Below, piece after piece: positions 38,408 through 46,495 of a DNA stretch of 64,000 nt; the stretch's first letter is position 1; every line of letters begins with the position of its first letter. This DNA comes from Streptomyces blattellae. GTDB lineage: Bacteria > Actinomycetota > Actinomycetes > Streptomycetales > Streptomycetaceae. The stretch covers positions 1-64,000 of the forward strand of contig NZ_WJBG01000149.1 in the NCBI RefSeq assembly GCF_009709555.1, given 5' to 3'. A program made the translations under genes and the position numbers. The notes under the pieces were generated by a model. It did no database searches and was not told the origin of the DNA. It saw nothing but the letters and a program-made list of their open reading frames with translations.

Positions 38408-39925
38408 ATGGGGGAGAAGGTCGTGGCAGGTGGGTTCGACCTGTCCGATCGGCAGCGGTACCGCGGCAAGCTCCGGGAGTGCCTGAGAGGCCTGGAGCGG
38501 CTTCTGGCGGAGCGGCGGTTCGATCGCCCGAAGAACCTCATGGGGCTGGAGATCGAATTGAATCTCACCGGCGCCGACGGCACGCCGAAAATGCTGAATG
38601 CGCAAGTGCTGGAGAGGATCGCAAGCCGAGATTTCCAAACAGAACTCGCCATGTTCAATCTAGAAGTCAACATAGCCCCACATCGCTTGGCCGGGCGGGT
38701 ATTCGACCGGCTCGCCGAGGAACTGCGCACCTCGCTGGCATATGCCGACCGGAAAGCGCGCGAGGTCGACGCGGGCATCGTGATGATCGGTATTCTGCCG
38801 ACGCTCGACCGTGACGACCTGGTCTCCACGAATCTCTCCGACGTCGACCGCTACGCCCTGCTCAACGACCAGATCGTCGCCGCCCGGGGAGAGGACTTCC
38901 TGCTCGACATAGCGGGTGTGGAGCATCTGCGCTGCACCTCCAGGTCCATCGCGCCGGAAGCCGCCTGCACCTCCGTCCAGCTGCACCTCCAGGTCACGCC
39001 GGGCCGCTTCGCCGCCGTGTGGAACGCCGCGCAGGCCGTCGCCGCCGCACAGATCGCCGTGGGCGCCAACTCGCCCTTCCTCTTCGGCCGCGAGCTGTGG
39101 TGCGAGTCCCGGCCGCCGCTGTTCCAGCAGTCCACCGACACCCGCCCGCCCGAACTCCAGGCCCAGGGGGTCCGGCCGCGCACCTGGTTCGGCGAGCGAT
39201 GGATCTCCTCGGCGTTCGACCTCTTCGAGGAGAACCTTCGCTTCTTCCCGGCCCTGCTGCCCATCTGCGACGACGAGAACCCCCTTGAGGTCCTCGACGC
39301 GGGCGGCACCCCGAAACTCGCCGAACTCGTCCTGCACAACGGCACCGTGTACCGCTGGAACCGGCCCGTCTACGGCATCGCCGACGGCGTCCCGCACCTG
39401 CGCGTCGAGAACCGCGTCCTGCCCGCCGGACCGACCGTCACGGACGTCCTCGCCAACGCCGCCTTCTTCTACGGTGTCGTCCGCGCCCTCGGCGAGGAGT
39501 CACGCCCGGTGTGGTCCCGGCTGCCGTTCGGGACGGCCGCCGCCAACTTCGAGGCCGCGAGCCGGCACGGCATCGACGCCCGGCTGATCTGGCCCCGGCG
39601 CGGGCGCTACGGCGGCACCACCGAGGTCGACGCGGTGAGTCTCGTACGCGATGAACTGCTGCCGCTCGCCGAGGCCGGGCTGGACGCGTGGGGCGTCGAT
39701 CCGGCCGACCGGGACCTGTACCTCGGCGTGATCGACGAGCGCTGCCGCCGCCGGGTCAACGGGGCGGCATGGCAGTCGGCGACCTTCCACCGGGCCCTGG
39801 AGACAGGGCTGTCCCGGGAGGCCGCGCTGGCGGCCACCACGAAGCGTTACCGCGAGCTGATGCACCACGGGGAGCCGGTGCACACCTGGCCGGTGGGGCT
39901 GCCGGAGACGGTGCCGCTGGGGTGA
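38408..39925 (+). CDS. glutamate-cysteine ligase (GCS2) family protein
   Basis: This 505-residue protein belongs to the GCS2 carboxylate-amine ligase family. Landmarks are MGLEIELNL (about 48-56, metal-binding glutamates), FNLEVNIAPHRLAGR, TSVQLHLQV and RVENRVLPAGPTVTD. Such enzymes form gamma-glutamyl amide bonds using ATP. Streptomyces uses mycothiol rather than glutathione, so the substrate pair is uncertain; ergothioneine-type EgtA is another branch of the family. GAGGAAGGGA precedes ATG 38408. Confidence 0.85.
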   Translation: MGEKVVAGGFDLSDRQRYRGKLRECLRGLERLLAERRFDRPKNLMGLEIELNLTGADGTPKMLNAQVLERIASRDFQTELAMFNLEVNIAPHRLAGRVFDRLAEELRTSLAYADRKAREVDAGIVMIGILPTLDRDDLVSTNLSDVDRYALLNDQIVAARGEDFLLDIAGVEHLRCTSRSIAPEAACTSVQLHLQVTPGRFAAVWNAAQAVAAAQIAVGANSPFLFGRELWCESRPPLFQQSTDTRPPELQAQGVRPRTWFGERWISSAFDLFEENLRFFPALLPICDDENPLEVLDAGGTPKLAELVLHNGTVYRWNRPVYGIADGVPHLRVENRVLPAGPTVTDVLANAAFFYGVVRALGEESRPVWSRLPFGTAAANFEAASRHGIDARLIWPRRGRYGGTTEVDAVSLVRDELLPLAEAGLDAWGVDPADRDLYLGVIDERCRRRVNGAAWQSATFHRALETGLSREAALAATTKRYRELMHHGEPVHTWPVGLPETVPLG

Positions 39926-40227
39926 GAGCCGTCCATCACCGCCGGCTTCCAAACGGCCACCGTGCGGCGGCGGGGGCGTAAACGGGGGCAGGTGGAAGGG
40001 GCGCGTCGGGTGGGGATGCGTGGGCGGGATGCGTCGGGCGGGGGCGTGTGGGCGGGGATGCGGCGTTGGACGGGGGCGTGTGGGCGGGGATGCGGCGTTG
40101 GACGGGGGGTGCTGCCGCCCGCCCCATACTGATCGGGCAAGCTGTGACGTCCGATGGCGGTGGTGCCCCTCCCCGTCGGCCCAGTGGCGGGAAACGGCGC
40201 GGCGGGATTACTCAACTGGAGGCAGGT
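39926..40227. repeat. spacer with 32-bp tandem repeat
   Basis: Two exact 32-base copies of a unit starting CGGGGGCGTGTGGGCGGGG lie at 40039-40070 and 40071-40102, with degenerate copies just upstream. No gene is supported in this 302-base gap. Confidence 0.8.
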
Positions 40228-41028
40228 GTGCAGTCGGAGGCGGGCCCGGTGGCCGATTCTTTTCCTCGGGAGCGCCCCCCACGGCGGGTTCTCCGTTCCG
40301 AGGTGCTGCTCGTCCTGGGTGTCTCGCTCGGTGCGAGTGGTGTGTCCGCCCTGATCAGCTTTGTCGGATCGGTCACCAAACCGGGAGGTCTCAAGGACCA
40401 GGCAGCCACCCTCAACGCCTCGGCCGCGCCGGGCCGTCCCTGGCTGGATCTCGCCTGGCAGCTCTTCGGCATCACCACGGCACTCGTACCCGTCGCGCTG
40501 GTCGCGCACTTCCTGCTGCGCGAGGGCGAGAGCCTGCGCACTCTCGGCTTCGACCGGACCAAACCCTGGCCGGACCTCGGCCGCGGCGCGGCGGTGGCGG
40601 CGGTGATCGGAAGCACCGGAATCGCCTTCTACCTGGCCGCCCGCGGACTCGGCTTCAACCTCACGGTGGTGCCCGAGGACCTGCCCGACGTGTGGTGGAA
40701 GTACCCCGTCCTGATCATGTCCGCCATGCAGAACGCGATCCTCGAAGAGGTCATCGTCGTCGGCTATCTGCTGCGCCGACTCGGCCAGTTGGGCTGGACC
40801 CCCGGGGCGGCGCTGATGGCCAGTTCCGTACTGCGCGGCTCCTACCACCTCTACCAGGGCATCGGCGGCTTCATCGGCAACCTGGCGATGGGCGTGGTGT
40901 TCGTCTACCTCTACCGGCGCTGGGGCCGGGTCGGCCCTCTCGTGGTGGCGCATTCGCTGCTCGACATAGGGGCGTTCGTCGGCTACGCGCTGCTGGCCGG
41001 GAAGGTGGACTGGCTGCCGACGGCGTGA
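40228..41028 (+). CDS. CPBP-family intramembrane protease
   Basis: This 266-residue protein has about seven membrane segments and the CPBP/Abi motifs: motif 1 ILEEVIVVGYLLRRL (paired glutamates about residue 172), the histidine motif SYHLYQG and motif 3 VVAHSLLDIG. Family members include prenyl-protein CAAX proteases and bacteriocin-immunity proteins; substrates in Streptomyces are unknown. The GTG at 40228 follows GGAGG by five bases. It converges on the PhzF gene 24 bases away. Confidence 0.85.
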   Translation: MQSEAGPVADSFPRERPPRRVLRSEVLLVLGVSLGASGVSALISFVGSVTKPGGLKDQAATLNASAAPGRPWLDLAWQLFGITTALVPVALVAHFLLREGESLRTLGFDRTKPWPDLGRGAAVAAVIGSTGIAFYLAARGLGFNLTVVPEDLPDVWWKYPVLIMSAMQNAILEEVIVVGYLLRRLGQLGWTPGAALMASSVLRGSYHLYQGIGGFIGNLAMGVVFVYLYRRWGRVGPLVVAHSLLDIGAFVGYALLAGKVDWLPTA

Positions 41029-41052
41029 GGGCTTACCCGCCGTCAGGTGCCG

Positions 41053-41862
41053 TTACGCCAGCAGCTCCCCGTCGATGACGGTGACCGCCCGTCCGGTGAG
41101 CAGCGTGCGGTCGCCGCGCAGCTCGGTGCGGACGCGGCCGGAGCGGGGTGAGGCCTGGAGGCCGGTGAGGCCGGGGCGGCCGAGGCGCTCGGACCAGTAG
41201 GGGGCGAGGGCCGTGTGAGCGCTGCCGGTGACCGGGTCCTCGTCGATGCCGACGTTCGGGAAGAAGCAGCGGGAGACGTAGTCGTAGCCCCGCGTGGGGT
41301 CTTCGGCGCGGGCGGTGGCGATGATGCCGCGCTCGGAGTAGGCGGCGAGGGCCTTGTGGTCCGGCGTCAGGACGTGGACGGTCTTCTCGTCGGCGAGTTC
41401 GAGGAGCAGGTCACCGACGTTCGGACCGGTGTGGAAGGCGGCGCGCGGCTCGGCGCCCAGCGCATTGGCGACCCCGTCCGGCACCTCGACCGGCGTGAGC
41501 GGTGCGGTCGGGAAGTCCAGCGTGATCGAGCCGTCCTCGCCCGCCGTCGCGACCAGCACACCGCTGCGGGTGGCGAAGCGCACCGGACCCTGCTGAGCGC
41601 CGGTGGTGTGCAGGACGTGGGCCGTGGCGAGCGTGGCGTGGCCGCACATGGCGACCTCGGTGACGGGCGTGAACCAGCGCAGCGCCCAGTCGGCCTCCCC
41701 GCCCTCGGGCAGCCGGTGGGCGAACGCCGTCTCGGCGTGGTTGACCTCCCTGGCCACGTGCTGGAGCCAGGCGTCGTCCGGGAAGGCGTCCACGAGCAGG
41801 ACGCCGGCCGGGTTGCCGGCGAAGGGGCGGTCGGTGAAGGCGTCGACGATTCGGATCCGCAT
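41053..41862 (-). CDS. PhzF-family isomerase-like protein
   Basis: This 269-residue protein is a two-domain PhzF/diaminopimelate-epimerase fold member. Landmarks are VDAFTDRPFAGNPAGVLLVD (about 6-25), the catalytic-type glutamate in VNHAETAF and GSAHTALAPYW near the C-terminus. The phenazine enzyme PhzF isomerises dihydrohydroxyanthranilate, but no phenazine genes are here, so the substrate is unknown. Confidence 0.9.
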   Translation of the reverse strand: MRIRIVDAFTDRPFAGNPAGVLLVDAFPDDAWLQHVAREVNHAETAFAHRLPEGGEADWALRWFTPVTEVAMCGHATLATAHVLHTTGAQQGPVRFATRSGVLVATAGEDGSITLDFPTAPLTPVEVPDGVANALGAEPRAAFHTGPNVGDLLLELADEKTVHVLTPDHKALAAYSERGIIATARAEDPTRGYDYVSRCFFPNVGIDEDPVTGSAHTALAPYWSERLGRPGLTGLQASPRSGRVRTELRGDRTLLTGRAVTVIDGELLA

Positions 41863-42032
41863 GCCGCAGACGCTAGGCGTGGCACGAAGCGGCAGGCCAA
41901 GGCCAATTCCGGGGTGCTGGCCCGATTTCGGTCCGGGCCGCTCGCTGAGTCGTCTTCTGGGCCGTCTTCAGGGCCGCTTTTGGGCCGCTTCTGGGCCGTC
42001 TTCAGGGAGTAGGGTTGCTAGGCGAACTATTC

Positions 42033-42042
42033 CGATATATCG
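42033..42042. promoter_or_regulatory. palindrome CGATATATCG before the padR gene
   Basis: A perfect 10-base AT-rich palindrome stands out in a GC-rich region, 44 bases before the PadR start. It is a likely autoregulatory operator; similar AT-rich dyads are used by PadR regulators. Confidence 0.6.
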
Positions 42043-42085
42043 TTGAGGCATCGCGACTGATCAGCGACTGAATGGAGTGATGGAG

Positions 42086-42703
42086 ATGGGTTCCTTTGGA
42101 TTTGAGCGTGGACAAGGTGGGCGCGACCCGCGCGACCGGGGTGGCTTCGAGGCGCTGCGGAGTGCCTTCGGGCCTTTCGGGCCGGGCGGCCCCGGCTTTG
42201 GCGGACCGGGCTTCGGTGGGCCGGGGCCGTGGGGTCAACGTGGGCGCGGTGGGCCGCGGGGGAGGGCGCGGCGCGGCGATGTGCGCGCGTCGATCCTCGC
42301 CCTGCTGAAGGACCGGCCCATGCACGGTTACGAGATGATCCAGGAGATCGCCGAGCGCAGCGGCGGGGCGTGGAAGCCCAGCCCCGGCTCGGTGTACCCC
42401 ACCCTCCAGCTGCTGGAGGACGAGGGCCTGATCACCAGTGAGTCCGAGGGTGGCAAGAAGCTGTTCTCGCTCACCGAGTCCGGTCGTGCGGCGGCCGAGG
42501 AGGGCTCCGAGGCGCCCTGGGAGGAGGCCTCCCGCGGCGTCGACTGGGAGGCTCTCAACGAGATCCGCCAGGCCGGCTTCGGTCTGATGGATGCCTTCGG
42601 CCAGGTCTGGAAGACCGGCAGCGCGGAGCAGCGCGAGAAGGCGCTGGCCGTCATCAACGAGGCCCGCAAGAAGCTCTACCTGATCCTCGCCGACGAGGAC
42701 TGA
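42086..42703 (+). CDS. PadR-family transcriptional regulator
   Basis: This 205-residue regulator has a Gly/Phe/Arg-rich disordered tail (about 1-70, with GPGGPGFGGPGFGGPGPWG) and then a PadR winged helix (VRASILALLKDRPMHGYEMI, WKPSPGSVYPTLQLLEDEGL) and a C-terminal dimer helix. PadR proteins usually repress a nearby exporter or their own gene. ATG 42086 lies eight bases after GGAG; ATG 42080 or GTG 42077 are alternatives. Confidence 0.88.
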   Translation: MGSFGFERGQGGRDPRDRGGFEALRSAFGPFGPGGPGFGGPGFGGPGPWGQRGRGGPRGRARRGDVRASILALLKDRPMHGYEMIQEIAERSGGAWKPSPGSVYPTLQLLEDEGLITSESEGGKKLFSLTESGRAAAEEGSEAPWEEASRGVDWEALNEIRQAGFGLMDAFGQVWKTGSAEQREKALAVINEARKKLYLILADED

Positions 42704-42769
42704 GCTTCCGGCCCGGCGCAGGGCGCCCTCGTGGAGAGATCCGTGGGGGCGCCGTCGCGCGTCCGGGTG

Positions 42770-43198
42770 TCAGGTCACCAGCCCTGCCAGCTTGCGCAGC
42801 GACTCGTTCAGCGCGGCCGTCGCGGAGTCCTTCAGCCGACCCGCCATCAACGACACCGCGGCGCCCGTGAACTCGCCGTCGATGCGGACCGAGGTGGCGT
42901 CGCCGTCCGGTGTCAGGGTGTAGCGCGTGGCCAGGTCGACCGCCATCGGGCCCTTGCCGCGGATGGCCAGCAGCCGGGCCGGCTCCAGTTCCTCGATGGT
43001 CCAGTCGACCTCGGCCGGGAAGCCCATCAGCTTCATGTTCTCCTGAAAGGTCCCGCCCACTTCGAGGTTCTCGGGACCGCCCTTGGGGAAGCCGGTGTGG
43101 GTCGCGTTCCACTCGCCGTACGCGGACCAGTCCGTGAGCTGCCCCCACACCTTCTCCGCGGGGGCATCCATGCGTGCCTCCGCGCTGACTTCGGCCAT
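42770..43198 (-). CDS. SRPBCC (polyketide cyclase-like) superfamily protein
   Basis: This 142-residue protein begins MAEVSAEARMDAPAEKVWGQ and has the START/SRPBCC pattern with FPAEVDWTIEELEPARLLAI and TRYTLTPDGDATSVRIDGEF. The fold binds hydrophobic ligands, and CoxG-like carriers are close relatives. It is convergent with padR. No specific role can be assigned. Confidence 0.83.
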   Translation of the reverse strand: MAEVSAEARMDAPAEKVWGQLTDWSAYGEWNATHTGFPKGGPENLEVGGTFQENMKLMGFPAEVDWTIEELEPARLLAIRGKGPMAVDLATRYTLTPDGDATSVRIDGEFTGAAVSLMAGRLKDSATAALNESLRKLAGLVT

Positions 43199-43322
43199 GC
43201 GACCACCCCTTCGTGTCGGGCTACGGTGTCGCGGAACGTAGCCGCAGGGCCTGGAACATTCAATACTGATGAACCGTCAGGAAATGTGGAGGCGGGCGGG
43301 CGAGCGGTCTGCCGGTCCGGCC

Positions 43323-43511
43323 TCAGCCGACCAGTCGTATCTCCGCCGCGTCGAACAGGTCCCACGCGCGCGGGAAGGCGCTCTCGTCGTGGCAGTGCCA
43401 GGCGTCCCAGAACAGGTCGGCCGGCAGTGCGTCCTCCGGGGCGTACACCCGGTAGACGTACTGCCTGCCGTCGACGGCCGGAAGGCTCACCAGCCAGCAC
43501 CTGCTCCCCAT
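43323..43511 (-). CDS. short conserved hypothetical protein
   Basis: This 62-residue protein begins MGSRCWLVSLPAVDGRQYVY and ends AWDLFDAAEIRLVG. It is acidic and aromatic-rich, soluble, and not recognised. The start is uncertain, because the frame stays open upstream and no good ribosome-binding site is visible. Confidence 0.5.
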   Translation of the reverse strand: MGSRCWLVSLPAVDGRQYVYRVYAPEDALPADLFWDAWHCHDESAFPRAWDLFDAAEIRLVG

Positions 43512-43699
43512 CTTCGTATGGGACGTGCGACGGGGCGTCGCGGTTGCGTGCGGGGCGGGAGATGCGCGCTCCCGTAGGCGCAACAGCCTGATCTCATCCG
43601 TAAGGAGGAGATTCCGGCCGCCCGGCTCCACTTTGTGTGGGAGCAAAGATGCTTCCCTCCGGGGATGTCCTGATCTGAAGGGACTGATGGGGTAAGGGT

Positions 43700-44230
43700 G
43701 TGCAACCTCGAATCCCCCGGCAGGCCGCCCGCGAACAGGGCGTCCACCGAACGGACAACGATGCCGCGTTCAGTGACGAACTGGCAGCGGTGTTCTCCGG
43801 TGCCCGCCGCCGGGCCGTGCGGGACGGGGACCGGCAGATCGACACGGCCCATCTGCTGCACTCGCTGCTGGAGGCCGACCCCGAGGCGCGTGCCGTCTTC
43901 GAGGACGGGCCGCAGGTGGCCCGGCTGCTCGGCTATCTGGTGCAGCGCAGCATCGGTTACGGCCTGCGCTGGCAGGGTGCCGTCGAGGACTCCGGCGCCG
44001 TACCCGTCGTGGCGGGCGAGGCGGGCTTCTCCCCGCTCGCCGCGGGCGCCATGGAGTACGCCCGCGAACGCGCCGCCCGGCGGAGTGGCGAACCGGCTCT
44101 CGGGATCGATCTGCTCGCCGCCATCGTCGTGGACCCGCAGGCACGCGCCGTCGAGGTGCTCGACCACGCCGGGGTCGACGCGCACGCGCTCTTCGTGCGG
44201 ATCGAGAGGCACTTGGAGAAGGCCGGCTGA
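43700..44230 (+). CDS. Clp N-domain protein
   Basis: This 176-residue protein holds a Clp_N (double Clp repeat) domain: DTAHLLHSLLEADPEARAVF in the first repeat and GIDLLAAIVVDPQARAVEVL in the second. It has no ATPase module. Stand-alone Clp N-domain proteins may act as adaptors for ClpC or ClpB. The start is uncertain; a later GTG (VHRTDNDAAF) is possible. Confidence 0.78.
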   Translation: MQPRIPRQAAREQGVHRTDNDAAFSDELAAVFSGARRRAVRDGDRQIDTAHLLHSLLEADPEARAVFEDGPQVARLLGYLVQRSIGYGLRWQGAVEDSGAVPVVAGEAGFSPLAAGAMEYARERAARRSGEPALGIDLLAAIVVDPQARAVEVLDHAGVDAHALFVRIERHLEKAG

Positions 44231-44317
44231 CCGGTCGGCGACCGAGGTTCCCGTCCAAGCGCTGAGACAGGTGTCATGAGGGGTGACGCTCATGTCATCG
44301 CCTGTCATCATGTGCCG

Positions 44318-45313
44318 GTGCATACGTCAGCCAGCAGCAGCGGCAGCGGTGGAAAGAGCGTGGGACTCGGTCTCGCGCTCGTTTCCGCGCTCGCCTTCGG
44401 TGGATCCGGTGTCGCGGCCAAGCCGCTGATCGAGGCGGGGCTCGACCCGCTCCATGTGGTGTGGCTGCGGGTGGCGGGGGCGGCCCTGGTGATGCTGCCG
44501 CTCGCCGTGCGGCACCGTGCGCTGCTGCGCCGGCGCCCCGCGCTGCTCGCCGGCTTCGGCCTGCTCGGCGTCGCCGGTGTCCAGGCCTGCTACTTCGCCT
44601 CGATCTCCCGGATCCCCGTCGGAGTCGCCCTGCTCGTCGAGTACTTCGCTCCCGCCCTGGTTCTCGGCTGGGTGCGGTTCGTGCAGCGGCGGCCGGTCAC
44701 GCGTGCGGCCGCGCTCGGCGTGGTTCTCGCGGTCGGGGGGCTCGCCTGTGTCGTCGAGGTCTGGTCCGGCCTGAGCTTCGACGCCCTCGGGTTGCTGCTC
44801 GCGCTCGGCGCCGCCTGCTGCCAGGTCGGCTACTTCGTCCTGTCCGACCACGGCGGCGACTCCGGCGCCGAGGCGCCCGACCCGCTGGGCGTCATCGCCT
44901 ACGGCCTGCTGGTCGGCACCGCCGTGCTGACCGTCGTCGCCCGCCCGTGGAGCATGGAGTGGTCCCTGCTCGCGGACAGCGCGGACATGAACGGCACGCC
45001 GGTCGCCGCGGGTCTGCTGCTCGCGTGGATCGTGCTCGTCGCCACGGTCGTTGCGTATATGACCGGCGTGGTGTCCGTGCGGCGGCTGTCTCCGCAGGTC
45101 GCGGGTGTGGTGGCCTGTCTTGAGGCGGTCATCGCGACCGTGCTCGCGTGGGTCCTGCTCGGTGAGCACCTTTCCGCTCCGCAGATCGTCGGCGGTGCGG
45201 TGGTGCTGGCCGGGGCGTTCATCGCGCAGTCTTCGGCGCCCGCGAAGGGCTCCGCCGAGCCAGTGGCGAGTGGGGGCGCGGAAACGCGGGTCTCGGCTCG
45301 CGGGAATGCGTGA
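44318..45313 (+). CDS. EamA/RhaT-family exporter
   Basis: This 331-residue protein has ten membrane segments in two EamA repeats (VGLGLALVSALAFGGSGVAA to about residue 140; the second from about 160 to 300). Family members export amino acids or metabolites. GTG 44318 (VHTSASSSGSGG) is chosen as the usual start; ATG 44276 is also open. It is probably monocistronic. Confidence 0.88.
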   Translation: MHTSASSSGSGGKSVGLGLALVSALAFGGSGVAAKPLIEAGLDPLHVVWLRVAGAALVMLPLAVRHRALLRRRPALLAGFGLLGVAGVQACYFASISRIPVGVALLVEYFAPALVLGWVRFVQRRPVTRAAALGVVLAVGGLACVVEVWSGLSFDALGLLLALGAACCQVGYFVLSDHGGDSGAEAPDPLGVIAYGLLVGTAVLTVVARPWSMEWSLLADSADMNGTPVAAGLLLAWIVLVATVVAYMTGVVSVRRLSPQVAGVVACLEAVIATVLAWVLLGEHLSAPQIVGGAVVLAGAFIAQSSAPAKGSAEPVASGGAETRVSARGNA

Positions 45314-45752
45314 GCGGTTTCATCTGCGGGTCCGTTGCGGCTGGTCGCTCCCTCAAGTTCTCGGCTTCTCCCGTACTCCCGTACTCCCGTACTCCCGTAC
45401 TCCCGTACTCCCGGGCTTCGCTTGAGCGGGGGACTCGCGTGAATCCGGGATCCCGTGAACTCGGGTCCCCGTGAATCCGGGATCCCGTGAACTCGGGTCC
45501 CCGTGAACTCGGGTCCCCGTGAACTCGGGTCCCCGTGAACTCGGGACTCCGTGAACCCGGGCGACCCTCATCGCGGCGGAGCCGCATACCGACACAGCCC
45601 CGCGCCCCTTCGGGGCGCTGCCCGACCCGGCTCGCCCGACCCGGCTCGCCTGCGCCGGACATGCCTGCGCCGGACATGCCTGCGCCGGACATGCCTGCGC
45701 CGGACGTGCTTGCGTGTCGCCGCGTCGCGTGGATCCAGACCGTCGGGGTGAA
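45314..45752. repeat. cluster of three minisatellites and an interspersed element
   Basis: The gap holds an 8-bp unit CTCCCGTA repeated five times (45367-45406), seven 16-bp units of the GTGAACTCGGGTCCCC kind (45439-45550), a common Streptomyces element with hairpin GCGCCCC/GGGGCGC (45571-45620) and four 15-bp CCTGCGCCGGACATG units (45649-45708). No gene is supported. Confidence 0.88.
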
Positions 45753-46472
45753 TCACCCTCGCAAGACCGCGAGGTGGTCGGGGAGTTCGGTGCCGGGGGC
45801 CAGCCGGGCGTCCGCGATCGGGGTGTCGTAGCCCTTGTGCAGGGGGACGACTCCGGCCCAGTGCGGGAGAGAGAGGTCCTCGGGCTCGTCGTTCGCGCCG
45901 CCGGTGCGGGCCTTGGCGGAGACCTCGTCGAGGTCGAGGCGGATGACGGCGGTGGCGGCCAGTTCCTTGTTGTTGGCGGGCCGGACGTCGTGGGAACGAC
46001 CGGGCACGACATGGTCGACGAGGGCGTCGAGCGCGGCCCGCTTCTCCTCGGGGTCGGTCACGTCGTGGGCGACGCCGTGCACCACGACCGAGCGGTAGTT
46101 GATCGAGTGGTGGAAGGCCGAGCGGGCCAGGACGAGCGCGTCCACGTGCGTGACCGTCAGGCACACCGGAAGCCCGGGGTCGGTCCGGCCCGTCATGCGC
46201 AGAGGGCGTGAACCGGTCGAGCCGTGCACATAGAGCCGCTCCCCGACCCGGGCGTACAGGGTGGGCAGCACCACCGGCGCTCCGTCGCGGACGAAGCCGA
46301 GGTGGCAGACGTAGGCCTCGTCCAGTACCGAGTGCACCAGGTCCTTGTCGTACGACGCCCGGTCGGCGGAGCGCGTGGGAACGGTGCGGTCGGTCGGTGT
46401 GTAGGCGGCCCGGTGTTGCGGCGGCTGTCGCCGTGTCCCCTGCGTTGCACTCCCCTGCATTGCGCCCTCCAT
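45753..46472 (-). CDS. pyridoxamine 5'-phosphate oxidase-related split-barrel protein
   Basis: This 239-residue protein has an FMN-binding split-barrel fold: SVLDEAYVCHLGFVRDGAPV, the central YVHGSTGSRPLR and NYRSVVVHGVAHDV. It is not a canonical PdxH. It is divergent from a MocR regulator across a 23-base gap containing TGCACTAGTGCA, an arrangement typical of MocR-controlled vitamin B6 genes. Its substrate could be a pyridoxine derivative. An ATG 12 bases downstream is an alternative start. Confidence 0.83.
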   Translation of the reverse strand: MEGAMQGSATQGTRRQPPQHRAAYTPTDRTVPTRSADRASYDKDLVHSVLDEAYVCHLGFVRDGAPVVLPTLYARVGERLYVHGSTGSRPLRMTGRTDPGLPVCLTVTHVDALVLARSAFHHSINYRSVVVHGVAHDVTDPEEKRAALDALVDHVVPGRSHDVRPANNKELAATAVIRLDLDEVSAKARTGGANDEPEDLSLPHWAGVVPLHKGYDTPIADARLAPGTELPDHLAVLRG

Positions 46473-46484
46473 TGCACTAGTGCA
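46473..46484. promoter_or_regulatory. MocR operator TGCACTAGTGCA
   Basis: A perfect 12-base palindrome touches the ATG of the minus-strand split-barrel gene and overlaps the -10 region (CATAAT, 46483-46488) of the plus-strand regulator. The GTG of the regulator is 8 bases beyond the -10, so its mRNA is probably leaderless. Confidence 0.75.
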
Positions 46485-46495
46485 TAATCAGCTTT

